Origin: Prinsepia uniflora
Lineage: Eukaryota > Streptophyta > Magnoliopsida > Rosales > Rosaceae
DNA length: 64,000 nucleotides
NCBI GenBank assembly: GCA_032719365.1
Contig: CM064876.1
Location: 62,553,864 to 62,617,863, forward strand
Reading direction: 5' to 3'
The notes beneath the pieces were generated by a model. It had not been told where the DNA came from. It ran no database searches and worked only from the letters and a program-made list of their open reading frames with translations. The position numbers and the translations under genes are program-made. Position 1 is the first letter of the stretch. The number at the start of each line of letters is the position of its first letter. Of the stretch, positions 1 to 11,508 are shown one piece after another.

Positions 1-744
1 TTGGAATGATTAATACAGACCTTTAATTAAATGTATTACGAGTCTACTTGATGGATCAATTGAAGAAATTAGCCTGATTATCGCAGGAATCGAATCGGGT
101 CAAGACGCGGGTTAAATGGCCCGTTTACCAAGTGGCCAGGTGAAGAAGATGAACTATAGAAATACTGTAGCAGGCGCGTGAGTTTCACGCGCAGCCACTC
201 ACGGCGGCGCGTGAGGGCATGTGGGTCCGATTCTCAGGGTGAGTTCAACACGACTTTTGTACTATGCAATGTAACGAACATTTTAGCGTTGATTTCGAAT
301 TAATCAGACACTGTTTCGATGTTGTCCGAAGGTTTAGGTTACGTTTTTAACTAACGTTTAATTCCCGGAAAATTATGGGAAATTAGTATGCTGTTATTTG
401 AGCCCTTAGTGACACTAAAAAATGATTTCGGACAGGATTCGAGATTTCTGGAAAATGACGGAAATTACAGGAACGCGTGCAGCGCGAAAATGAGCAATTA
501 TGGACGGTCTGTGAATGGACTTTGGTTTTATAAATTTTATGCATGCATAACTATTTTGTATGGATTATGATTGTGATTATATGATGTTGATTTGGATATT
601 GGTGAATTATATGGTTTCACGCATTTCGAGGCGATTTACGTGCTTGCACGTAAATCAAGGTTTTCCGGTTTTACACTAATTTTCCATACTTATTGTTTTG
701 GATATGATTTCATGAAATGGTTTTGAAATTGAAATGATAAACTC

Positions 745-943
745 GGGCATGAGGCCCAATTGTTTTGGAAACCTCGGACTTGGAGTCCAATTGAGTTACG
801 TAATCGGGCCGGGGGCCCAATTGCTTTATGAAATCGGGCCAAGGGCCCAGTTGATTTACGGAATCAGGCAGTGGGCCTAGTTGATTTACAAAATCGAGCA
901 TGAGGCCTAGTTGGTTATAAATGTGATTTAGGGCCGAGGACCC
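745..943 (+). repeat. Array of 13-nt hairpins (5-3-5) in the LTR
   Basis: Short dyads recur about every 30 bases: GGGC/GCCC at 745-757, GGACT-TGG-AGTCC at 776-788, GGGCC-GGG-GGCCC at 806-818, GGGCC-AAG-GGCCC at 836-848, AGGC/GCCT at 866-878 and GGG/CCC at 931-943. The text between them is a loose repeat (AATTG.TTTA.GAAAT). Stems differ between units but remain complementary. The function is unknown. Confidence 0.7.
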
Positions 944-1104
944 TACATGGATTTGAATAAATGGTTTTGGAATTGAAAATCAGATGTTTGGACTTGTGAT
1001 GGTTTTATGGAAATTCCGGGCAGGGCCCTAGAGATATTAGAAATGATTGATAAACTGTTTTCCATAAACCATCTTGATACGAGGATATGTGATGGTCTCC
1101 TCCA

Positions 1105-1347
1105 GGTGTCTGGGACACTGGGAAGTCACGGTGCATTGCCTGCGAGGGGTCATTGTATGGAGCTACCAGACCGTATAGTGACTCGGGATCAGGATTGCTA
1201 TGATTAGACGTCTGGGACGTCAGGCATCTGGGATGTCAGAGATATGGACCCGGAGAGACCCCGGGCAGCATACGTTGCTTATTATTATACCGTGAGATAT
1301 GACGTATGGGAAGTCGAGCGTCTGGGACGCTAGGCATTTGGGATGCC
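1105..1347 (+). repeat. Second hairpin array, 6-bp stems around a constant TGG triloop
   Basis: Five units share the core TC/TT-TGG-GA but have different, complementary stems: GTGTC/GACAC (1106-1118), GACGTC/GACGTC (1207-1221), GGCATC/GATGTC with one G-U (1223-1237), AGCGTC/GACGCT (1317-1331) and GGCATT/GATGCC with one U-G (1333-1347). A constant loop with covarying stems is what selection on a folded single strand would leave. I know of no named family for it. Confidence 0.75.
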
Positions 1348-1946
1348 CAGGATGGTTTAAACATGTTTTCCTGAAATTAGTATTTATGGTTATTGTTTTG
1401 GGCGATGGCCCACTTGGAATTGGAATTGGTATTCTGGATGTCGGATTCATATAATATAAGTTGGTTTCGGTATTCATGGTTTTGGGTAGAGACCCACATG
1501 ATTTGGTTTTATGGTTTCTGGGATAAGGCCCTAATGGTTGTTTTTATTAAATAGTTTACTTACTGGTTTTCGATGCATGCATACGTTTTAATGAAGGGCA
1601 TAAATATCTTTGTGAAATGTGTTTTGTGAACTTATTTATTTTCGTCCACTCACAGTCTTTTTTTTTTTTAATGCCCTTCAGGTTGATCACGGATGCGACT
1701 GCAGCAGAGACTGGGATATTGCTTGCCTCCGCCATCGATCCTTGCGCACTCTGGAAGCTCATCGGGGCAGTGGCTTTCAGTTATCCCTTGTTTGACACTT
1801 CGTGTCAGACAGGAGCATGACACATCCCACGGTAATCCCGGGAGGATTGGGATGGGTCGTGTCAATTTATCCATGGGTATTCAATACCCATCAAGTTAAA
1901 AGCATATTAGCTATCCATTTTTTAAATTAACCATGGGCATTTAACA

Positions 1947-4900
1947 TGTAACGACCCGTCCCGAATTCCGGGATTAGATTAGTGACTAATCAGGATTAGT
2001 GAAGTTAATCCGTGATTAGTTGAGTGAAATCGGACGAACGATGCAAAATGACGATTTTGCCCCTGGAATGGGCAAAACGTTGACTTTTTGTTCATGCGGT
2101 CAAATGGACTTTGGCCGATGACTGTGACGTAATTCGGGACGTCACGAGATCATAGACAGGTGGCACGTTCGATTCCGACATTCGAGGAAGAAGTTATGAC
2201 GTTCGGAAGTTAATGGGTATTTTGGTAATTTGGTTAAAAGGGGAAAATAGTTGACTTTTGGACCGGGAGGTCAGATGACCGAGGGCCGTGGACCTTTATG
2301 TAGATGGGGACGATACGAATCCGTAGACAGGCGGCATGCCGAAATCGAACTTCGAACAGGAAAATTATGGGTCACGGAAGTTAGATTTCACTATGCGCGT
2401 ATATCGAGGCGATATTGAGGTGACAATATCTGATTGGGCAGATATTTTAAGTGGGACTCTTGGATGAGTGACAAGTGTCACTCATCCCATTGGTCCAAAC
2501 CCCCAATTTGCGGATCTATCCTAATTAAATATTATTATTATTATTATTTTATAATATAATCTACCCACCTCTCAATCCTAACCCTCTATTTCATCTCATC
2601 CTTTAATCCTCACCATCCATCTCATCTCCCTCTCACCTGATCACTATCAACTCTTCTCTGTTTTCTCACAAACCCGATCATCCATTTCTCCATCCGACCC
2701 TCAAACACACACGACCCCTCACTAAAACCACTATACTTGCATCCATACGTCCATGTGACAGGATGAGAGGCTGAGAGAGAAGCTGTGAGATAGGGGACAG
2801 ACGGCCTCCGCCATGGACGGCGGCGATAACCCAGGAAAACAGAGAACCCGCGTGTTTTCAAAGTTGGAGGATTTGGTTTTGGTTGATGATTTGAGCTCCT
2901 TTCAATTCTAATGAGACCTAGGGACCAAGGAGACTTGAGGAGGATCGTTTTGGATGGAAATGAGTGGCTAGGAAGTCAACGAACCAAGCTTGGAGTTCAA
3001 GCTCACGGCTTGCTGATGGAAGGTGGGTTTTTAATGGAATTTTCTATGTTTTTATTAGCTAGGAAGATTGGGTTTAATGTTAGGAAGGTTTAGGAATCAA
3101 AAAGGGGAAGAAAGGATGGAAAATAGAAGGAATTAGACGTTGAACCAGCCACGTCGGTCCAGACCGGTTCGGCCCGGTTTAGAACCAGAGAACCGGTTCG
3201 ACTGAAGGTTAGGGATGAACAATGTCCTGGCGCGTGAGGCCCACGCGCAGGATCTTCTTGGGGCGCGTGAGGACACGTGAACAGTAATTTGGGGATGCGT
3301 TCAACATGTGAAACACTCTATTCAATGTAACGAACATTTTGGGACTAGTTTCGTGTCGATCGGACACCATCTTGATAATGTTCGGGACATCAGAAGGTTT
3401 AGGTTAAAAGATTTAATATACTTAAAAATTCTGGAAAATTACGGAGCTTCAATGAGAGGTTAATAAGGTAGTTAGTAACCCTCTAGATTGATTTGGACAG
3501 GTTTGAGAGTCCCGGTGACGGCGATTAGCCCTGTGAGGCTTACGACACGCAAATCGAGGCAGCAGCTTAGGACGGTCTATGAGTGGACCTTGATTTCTAA
3601 ACTGTGATGCATGCATAAATTTTTTATATGGTTTATAGATATGATTCTATGATGATGGTTTGGATGATTGTGATTTATATGGTTTCACACATTTCGAGGC
3701 ATCGAGGTTTTCAGTTTTGCACTGGTTTTCAGTGCTTATGGTTTTGGAAATAGTTTGATGAAATGGTTTTGGATTTGAAAAGGTAAACTCGGGTTCAAGA
3801 CCCATTTATTTTGGAAACCCTCGGACTCGAAGTCCCTTTTAGTTACGTTCCCGGGCCAGAGGCTCAATTGGTTCTTAAATCGATTTCGGATTTGGAATAT
3901 GAACCGGGCACGAGACCCATTTGATTTACGATCTCTCGGACTTTATGTCCATTTGATTTAATAAGGTATCGGGCCAGAGGTCCAGTTGGTTTACTAATCG
4001 GGCTCGGAGCCTAGTTGACTTACATATCAAGCACGAGGCCCATTTGGTTTACGATATCGGGCACGAGGCCCATTTAGTTTACGAAATCGGGTACGAGGCC
4101 CAGTTTGTATGTGGATTCGGGCTTAAGGCTCAGTTATGTTTTAAGAGTTTGATTTCGGGTCAGGGACCCACAAATGGATTTCTGGTTCATGACGGTTTAT
4201 GGGAACTGACATGAACCTTTGAAAGGTTTTTATGGTTCATGACAGTTTATGGGGACCGACATGAACCCTTGAAAGGTTTTATGATTCATGACAGTTTATG
4301 GGGGCTGGACATGAATCCTTAAAAGGTTTTTCGTATACCGTCCTTTATATATATATATTGTCTCCTTCAGGGAGGGTCGTTGGCCTGGGTGGACCCCGGA
4401 GTAGTCACAGAGCACTGACTGAGTAGAGTCGCTCATGTTGGGTTCCTTACTCTCAGAAAGGATATGGTTTATAACCTTCAGGGAGGGTCATTGATCTACG
4501 GGCATTGACCTAGGTGGACCCTGGAGAGACTTGAGTTTGAGACCCCGGGTAGCACGCGCGTAGCTCTAGATACCGTGACAAGATTGGTTATATGAAATAT
4601 ATGGATAAACAAGATTTCAAATGGTTGGGAAATTGTGTTTTATGATGATAAATGGATTTGGGCTGAGATCCCACATATGTTTACTATGTTATGGTTTTCT
4701 GTAAATGGTTTTGGGCAGGAGCCCGTATGGATGTGGTTGTTTAAACATATGTGATTGGATAAATGGTTTTACTATGCATGCATGCTTGTTAATGAAGGGT
4801 ATAAAGGTCTTTATGAAATATGTTTTATCAAATATTTTTTTTTCCACTCACAGTCTTTTTGTTTTCAATGCCCGTCAGGTTGAATACGGTGCGGCTGTAG

Positions 4901-5056
4901 CAAAGACCGAGACATCACATACCTCATCCGGATCCTGGCGTACTCTAGAAGCCTTCGGGCTAAGGGTTTTAATTTTCCCTGGTCTGACACTCCGTATCAG
5001 ACGGGGTCAAGAGCGTTCCTTGTTAATCCCGGGGGGATTGTGGACGGGTCCTGACA
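1947..5056 (+). mobile_element. Solo LTR of a Ty3/gypsy element, 3.1 kb, with TSD
   Basis: It starts TGTAACGACCCGTCCC and ends GGGTCCTGACA (TG...CA). It is flanked by the perfect 5-bp duplication TAACA at 1942-1946 and 5057-5061, so a full element inserted and then recombined to a single LTR. Inside are a TATA-like AT tract near 2535-2560 followed by CT-rich sequence, a GCGCGTG/CACGCGC hairpin at 3230-3248, a donor-like CTATGAGTGGA at 3578-3588, a hairpin array at 3791-4169, TCCACTCACAG at 4853-4863 with a pyrimidine tract and CAG, and a terminal hairpin at 4982-5002. The same family occurs inverted at 27175-30295. Confidence 0.9.
3791..4169 (+). repeat. Array of about eleven 13-nt hairpins inside the solo LTR
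   Basis: Units keep a five-three-five layout. Examples are GGACT-CGA-AGTCC, GGGCC-AGA-GGCTC, GGGCC-AGA-GGTCC, GGGCT-CGG-AGCCT, GGGC...GCCC (twice) and GGGTC-AGG-GACCC (4157-4169). Most departures from Watson-Crick pairing are G-U pairs when read on the sense strand, which would be A-C mismatches on the other strand. At least one unit (GGGCA-CGA-GACCC) does carry A-C type decay. Confidence 0.7.
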
Positions 5057-5251
5057 TAACACGCATTCTTCCTTCTACTAATTTTATTTTTTATTCTTAC
5101 TGTTATTATTTCTAATAAATTTATTTAATTAAGCCTCAATTATTTATATTGATCAAAAAAATTAAACCACAATTAGAAAAATAGCTTCTTTTTTTTTTGG
5201 AAAACCAAATAGAAAATTGTTATGAATTTATATTAACATCGAAGTTTATTT

Positions 5252-5480
5252 CACTACAAAAAAAAATGGACAGTTGTGATGGGTGGCTATAGTCGTTAAA
5301 GGTAGGAAACGCGTCGTAAAAGACTTTTTACTACATGTAAGAATCACGTCGCAATATAGTAGGGTCGCAAATGTTCTTCTACTTATTACGACCGGTTTTC
5401 AGCCGTCGCCAAAGTATTTAACGACGCAATATTTTCTGTCGCAAAACGTCAAAACTGCCGTAAATACAAATTAGAGTCTA
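5252..5480 (+). mobile_element. One end of a CACTA (En/Spm) DNA transposon, degenerate
   Basis: The sequence CACTACAAAAAAAAATGG at 5252 matches the usual plant CACTA terminus. It is followed by the subterminal repeats typical of the superfamily: many short GTCGC/CGACG/CGTCG words up to about 5470. No matching ...TTTGTAGTG end is seen before the LTR that begins at 6004, and no transposase coding is visible, so the other end is lost or too diverged to recognise. Confidence 0.7.
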
Positions 5481-6003
5481 GAATTAAAATTTCTTTGAGG
5501 TGCAATACTAGCTTGCACATGTAATATGTTTGTGAGTATTGTTGATTGTCGCAAGAGATATAGAGCAGAATCAAAACATTGCCTTACAACCTCATTCAAG
5601 AATTCAAAACCAACATATTTAATTCAAATAATTAACAATACATCAAATCTCTTAGGTTCACATATAACAATACAAAGCTAATAGTAGCACTCGAAGGTGA
5701 CATCTCTACATACAAAAAAAATACATTAACTCTTACAATAGCTACCTCTTTTCTAAATTCAAAACTAAAAAACCAAAAAACCCAAGGGAGCAAATGATGC
5801 CAAAAATACTTCCATTTTTCTCTGAGTCTTAAAAACAATCCTTAATTACACAACCATACACAACTAGCTTCATAGGAATGTACTCCAATAAGTGATGACT
5901 ACTTTCTACTCCCTCATAGTGAGGTTTGAATAAAAGAAACTGTAAAAAAAAGACATAAAACTTCAACCACAAACTCCCATACTACCAGCATATTCTCTGC
6001 TCT
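5481..6003. other. AT-rich stretch, no gene recognised
   Basis: No coding exon, RNA gene or clear repeat is recognised. It may be interior sequence of the CACTA remnant on its left. Confidence 0.5.
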
Positions 6004-6606
6004 TGACATGATTCATTCCTAATTTCCTTTAAAATCGAACTGGTCTTACTCTCATCTGACAAGTCTTGTCAGACAAGGGATATTACCAATTTTACCATGT
6101 CCATATCTTATTAGATTAACCAAATAAAATCCACCCTTGTGGGGTTACCACACACATCCTACTCGCTTACCCAGTCAAGTGGTGAAAATCCACCATTTTA
6201 TATTATTAAGCCTTAACTTTATTATTATCCATTACAAACCAAATCATTAATAATGAATGTTAATATATTATTGTTCGTCCTATATTTGTAATTTTATAAA
6301 AAAATTCCTTTCATCGTCATTTATTATTGAAATCCACTAAATATCCATATCAAATTTATACTCTAATTCTTGTAATAAAAATCGTATAACAATAAGTAGG
6401 ATGAACCCGCATATTGGCTTGAAATTAGGAAAATAATTTTTACATATATGTAGCCCAAATTCATTTACCAAATTATTCATAATTTTGAGACCTTCGTAAC
6501 GGTCTTCACGACACATCCACAAAGTGTCCCAGTCAAAAAGTCAACATTTTATCCTTATAGAGGAAAAATTGTCATTTTATTTCTCTCAAAGTTCCGAGTC
6601 GTTACA
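6004..6606 (-). mobile_element. Short gypsy LTR, minus orientation
   Basis: On the plus strand it runs from TGACATGATTC to GAGTCGTTACA, the reversed pattern of a TGTAACGAC...GTCA LTR. Near the left edge is a perfect 8-bp hairpin with a 3-base loop (TCTGACAA-GTC-TTGTCAGA, 6055-6073), the terminal hairpin also found in the long LTRs. Directly on its right is protease-coding remnant, so the polypurine tract and all of reverse transcriptase and integrase have been deleted. No TSD can be assigned. Confidence 0.7.
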
Positions 6607-7095
6607 GCTTTCACTGGAGCGTCCCGTGTATCAAAAACATGAGCCAAATAGCCCTGACAACCCCTCCTCAACAATCTGTCTGCTATGAGGGCTAATATCA
6701 CTCTGGAAGCTAACACTCTCTGATTTCCTTGAAATATGACCTCCGGAAATCATGGGCTCCAATGTTACCCTCTTATTGAAACAATTGATGAAGGCATGAT
6801 AGGTGGTCAACCAATCCACCCTAGGATCACATCAAAATCGCACAAGTCCATGAGTATCAAATCAACCTCTAAACTAACACCCTCTAAGACCACATGATAA
6901 TCTCGAAGCACCAGTTTCACTACATATATATCTATAGTCAGTGTACCAACCCCCGTATCATAACCAATTAGAGACGTCTTTTTATCAGCCAACAGTGAAT
7001 AACTCTAAGATACAAACGAGTGTGTAGCTCTAAGATCTATTAAAACACATGCATCATGACCAAAAATAGAAAGTGCTCATGTTACCACTCTTTGT
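6607..7095 (-). pseudogene. Gag-protease remnant of a Ty3/gypsy chromovirus
   Basis: The minus-strand translation, in two overlapping frames, shows an aspartic-protease C-terminal part: a D-FDVILG-WIG block and then MDWLTTYHAFINCF, matching FDVILGMDWL in the intact element at 47-52 kb. The nucleotide sequence follows the same order as 50235-50740 of that element. Stops and frame changes make it non-coding. With the LTR at 6004 it forms a deleted element. Confidence 0.75.
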
Positions 7096-7379
7096 GCTGC
7101 TCATGCCTTCTACCAAGACAATGATAGATGATGTCGGTGGATCTGTAGGTCATGTTGGTGTATGATCAAGTGAAGACTTCAGAGTTATGTTTTAAAAATT
7201 TGATGATTTCAAACATCATGCTAAAGGAGATGGTGGTTCTAATTTGGAAATTTCAGTCAGTGAAATTGTGGGAGAGTACGATCTCTTTCACTTCCTCAAT
7301 GGGTTATGGGTATGATGTGGCTGAGTGGTCCCTAGAGTCCTCGATCAATCCATCTTAGATATGTTGTGCAACCTAAGGA

Positions 7380-10160
7380 CCGATGGGTTCAACCTCGAAT
7401 GTTGACTTAGTGACGATCATGGTTTCCTTTGGATGAGTGCCGATTTTTCCAGTGGGGTTCTTGAGTTGCATTTCTTTACCGCCATCTAATCTCCGCGGAG
7501 AGGAATTTGATTAGAAGCAGATGAGTGGATATCACTGCCTTGAATTGGTTGATTACCACTCTTTCTAAAATAATGTTGTAGGCGATCGGGCAATCTACTA
7601 CAAAGAAAGTCGTGAGTAATATTTCCCATTTAGGGACTGTTCTGATAGAGTGTAGGAGAGTGACAGTGCCAAGTGGTATAATTGAGTCTTCAGTGAAGCC
7701 AAATAATTGTGTGGGAGATCAATTAAGGTCAGCGTTTGGGATTCTTAGCTGCTTGTATGCCTCCATGAACATGAAATTTATGGAGCTGCTGATACCAACC
7801 ATGATTCTATCAATGTCAAAATTTGAGATCTCTACACAGATGATGATTGGGTCATTGAACGGGTAAATGGCCTATCGCTCTTCCTCCTCTGAGAATATGA
7901 TAGATTCCCAGTAGACTTTACCTATCTTTTTTGCACTTCCTTCTTCAACATTGAAAATATGTTAGTTATTTCATAAGGCACACATGAAGTTATTTTTTGC
8001 TCTTTTTGAGGTCAAAGGGGATGAGATGGATGGTCCTTCAGTTATTACGTTGATTTTTGGATTACAAAGTGGAGGTGGTATGTGTTAGAGGAATTAATTG
8101 ATTTTTCCATCTCTAGAAAAAGTTTCCACTAGGTCATTAAATGTCATGCATTGGTAGATGCCATGGCCATTGTACTTTTGATATTGGCACTAGGTCCCTG
8201 TTTTTTTTTCCGCAAGCTTCCTAGTGGCCAGTGCCCAAGGTGATTTAGGGATCATGTGCACAACATTTATTAATAGGTTCCCATTTGAAGTGTTCAGGAT
8301 GGTGTGGGTTTCATATTTCAACCGAGGAATAGGTTTTTTTAGCATTGTTGGGTCGATCATCCTGGAAATTTTTCCCTTGATACAAATTATAATAGTTAGG
8401 ATTCTTGCCTTTTTTGGGGATTATATGCGTTATCAGAGTAATCTTTCCTCTTCCCTCTGTATTCATATTGTCCTTAGTTAGTGGGACGTTGTTCAGTTAT
8501 GTGTTGTTCGTTGTGACCACTCGGTTGGTATGTGTTAACCAAGTCTGATATGTTTAGTTGATATGTGTTAGCCAAGTTGGTTTTTGATTTGTGGTTCATC
8601 ATATCGGCCTTGGCATGTATGACCGCTTGTTTCATAGTTTCATTATAACTAGACCAACCTTGTATATGAGATGCATATCTGAAGGGGAATTTTCTTAGGC
8701 CACCCTTGAAAACTGTGAATGCCGAATTGTCATTTGTCTTGGCGCACTAAGAGTATTCATGGCTGAATCTGGGTGTGTATTTTTGTATAGGTTCATTTTC
8801 TCCCTACCTTAATAGGAAAAAGTTCTCCGCATAGAACAAACAATCAATTTGAATCATGAATTGGTCGAGGAAAGTGGTCTAAAGTTGTTCAAAATAGTAG
8901 ATGGTTTCAGCATCTAGTCGATAAAACCAGTTGATTGTTGCTTTAGTTAACGTTGAACTGAAAATGAGGCAATGTACCTCATTTGAGAGGTTCTTGAAAG
9001 CCACAACCTATTGCTAATTTTTCATGTAAATGATGGGTTCTCCATGCTCTGTATAGAGTGGGATCTTCTGAGATTATCTCGTGATCATGTCTGAACTGAT
9101 TAATCCTTTATGTGAAAGGTTTGTAGCTTGTTTTTCTTCAAGTTGGCATTTCTGATTGTTTTGACTTGGCCTCTAGGGTCTTGACCCATTCTAGTAAGTG
9201 TTGGACGAGAGGGTCGATATGTGACGGTGTATCTTTCATTCCTCACTCATTCCGGATTGGTTTCTATATTTCACGGTGTTCCTTATATTTGGGTTGTTTG
9301 GGTTGTTTGGCTTGTTTTTGGGTTGAAGACCCAATAAGTGTCTCTTGGTGGTTACCATAGTGAGGACGATATATAGTGAGGACGATTTGATTGCACGTGT
9401 TGATGTTAGCCAGCTTGGAGAATGGCTAACCGATCAACTTGTGCTGCACTTTGAGCTTCTTGCAAGGAGCAGGCTACCTTTAAGTCTAAGACAATGATGT
9501 GTGGCCTAGGTTTGGATGAGGGGAACCTTACTTTGTTGGTCTCAGTATGCTGCTGATCGGTCTTTGCTCCGGAAGGTCGAGAATTGATGTCTTCCTCCTA
9601 GGGGAACGTAAGATGTACTAGGCGAGTAGATTTCGATCTCACCGAGATCCTGCACTTAGGGCTTGTCAGGCGTCTTGGTAAATTTTGGTCTCAGCTTACC
9701 CCTTACCTAGTATGATGAGTAATCAGGAAGAATTGTCTATTTTTTTAGGGCAATTTGGTCTTTTCTTTCCCTGCAGCTCGACGGACGCGTTTGGCACATT
9801 GGTGCACTCAACCACCACCCTCTCGTCCTTATCCGTGTCTCCTCTTGTTCAATAAGCCATAATTTCAGCCTGAGCAATTTTAGTTGGGTTGCCACCTTGG
9901 CATATTGTTCATTAAGTGTCTGGTACTTGAATTTGACGTAGATACCATCAAACTTCACCTCAGCTATCTTGTTGGAGTTTCTCAATTATTTGCAATAGAT
10001 TGGGAAAGATGGGGCTCTGCATTATGGACTGTTGTTCATGTGTTATCTTGATGTCCCCTTGTTTGCCTTGCATGTAAAAAAGTGTCACGGTTGGGGGGTT
10101 GTGCTCGACTCAGTAGAGTAGTGGAAAGACTTAGTTAGTTTCTCGTAGATAATGTCATAC
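7380..10160 (-). pseudogene. Decayed gag-protease region of a Tat/Ogre-like retroelement
   Basis: The plus strand at 7640-7920 and 8120-8310 aligns by eye with 42600-42880 and 43050-43260 of the younger element (for example TTGTATGCCTCCATGAA and CATGGCCATTGTACTT), so this is a diverged relative lying on the minus strand. Around 8800-9000 the minus strand still encodes a Gag capsid stretch (a WFYRL block followed by a TTFLDQFMIQ block) that the younger element lacks. Stops and frame shifts are frequent. No reverse transcriptase or integrase is visible. The left edge is uncertain; 7096-7380 holds nothing I recognise. Confidence 0.7.
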
Positions 10161-10460
10161 TGTTGAAGCACAAAATGCACGAAACTTAGAGATCATGTTT
10201 TGCCTAATCATTGTGCACCACGTGTTCTTCGAGAACCTGTAGATAGGAAAAGCAGTAGGTCGTCTGTTAGGGATAAACACTGATATGGCATCCACCTAAA
10301 GGGTCATCGATGCTCAAGTCATAGTAATTTTGACGGAGTAATGGAAAGTAGTAAATCTTAGTTACCTTTTCTGGAAATGTGCATCCACTTTGTATGGATA
10401 ATTGAGAGGGTTTTGATGAATAGTTTGGATTTGGGATACATTCACTTCAATTGTGGTGTT
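10161..10460 (-). mobile_element. LTR fragment of the same decayed Tat-like element
   Basis: The sequence TGTTGAAGCACAAAATGCAC at 10161 corresponds to TGTTGATGCACGAAATGTGC, the LTR border at 43866 and 40743. It sits on the correct (5') side of the minus-strand gag. The outer end cannot be fixed. Confidence 0.5.
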
Positions 10461-11508
10461 GACACATGACATTTATAATTCAATTAAAAATAATGTTATT
10501 TTTATTTTTCTTTCGATCTAATTTTTTTTTTTTTTTTTACGATTTCAGTCTTCTCACTTTAAATTTCATTTTTTTTGGAAAATTTTCTACAAACTTCTCG
10601 AATTACATGAGAAAATCAGAGTTTAACTCCCAATTTAGTTCTATATTATGAAATCTATTATGTTTTTATTCTTATTTATCTTGAAAATATTATGTTGTTA
10701 GTTATCATCAGGTCATATTATATCATATTTTATATCATATATTTATCATATCACACTCATTTTTATAATTTTTATTAGTTTTATATAACCATTATTGAGT
10801 ACTTAAATTTTTCCCAAAATTTCATTACAAATTTCTAGATTTTTTACTAAATTTCCATCATTTTTCTTAAGCGTAAACGATATCAATATCGATATATCCG
10901 TGAATTTGACAGTTGTATTTTCGTCGATATCGATATTTTCGTCGATATCGATATTTTCGTCGATATCGATGTTTTCATCTTTAGTTATCAGTTAATAAAA
11001 TTAACACTGAACAATATAATTAATCTTCTTACATATATGTGAACAATATAATTAATCTTCTTACATATATGTAATATATATGTATATAGAATTCAGTATA
11101 AATATAAATTTTATCGGACATCTATCAAGTACCGAAGAAGTGCAGGGAGAACTATTTGAATATGACAGATTCAGACCCAAACAAATATGAGAGATTGATG
11201 TCCAAGACCATTATTTCACTACGGTCATAGTCCTTCACATCCATCAGCTTTCTTTCCGGTCTGTCTCCCAGGCGACAAAGAATCCATTGTGGATATCCGA
11301 AGGACCAAAGCCCCCGTCGAATTAGCACAAGAAAAAAAAGGGTGGGATGATTAAATGACAATTTATTATCTTCTTCCTTTATTTTTTTCTTTTTAGTCTC
11401 CAAAAAGAAGAAAATTATTTTTCGTCTCAACTTTATTTTGATAATGATATATAGGGTTAATCATATGGGCATTAGAAATGGGCACAGTTCAGTTCAAACA
11501 AATATTAG
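10461..11508. repeat. AT-rich dispersed repeat with an 18-bp tandem repeat
   Basis: About 10700-10980 is a diverged inverted copy of 22208-22445. Both carry ATATCGATATC words, a CATCATTTTT block and a TTTTTCCCAAA block in the same relative order. At 10921-10974 the unit TCGTCGATATCGATATTT is repeated three times, the last with one change. 10461-10700 and 10980-11508 are AT-rich with no gene recognised. Confidence 0.55.

Larger units (their letters stand above)
1..1864 (+). mobile_element. 3' part of a Ty3/gypsy LTR, cut by the window start
   Basis: The segment ends in GGGTCGTGTCA and shares the internal order of blocks seen in the complete LTR just downstream: a GCGCGTGA/TCACGCGC hairpin at 174-192, a TGTAACGAACATTTT block near 270, a CTGTGAATGGAC donor-like box at 509-520, hairpin arrays, a GTCCACTCACAG box at 1644-1655 followed by a long T tract and CAG, and a terminal hairpin at 1790-1810 (9-bp stem with one G-U pair, loop TTC). 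No gene is seen. The left end lies outside the window, so I cannot tell a solo LTR from the 3' LTR of a full element. It is related to the 3.1 kb family at 1947-5056 but clearly diverged from it. Confidence 0.75.

Noticed and set aside
2622..2861. Minus-strand 79-residue frame in the solo LTR
   Set aside because: It lies in the putative LTR leader, is not kept in the sister LTR at 27175-30295 and has no recognisable domain.
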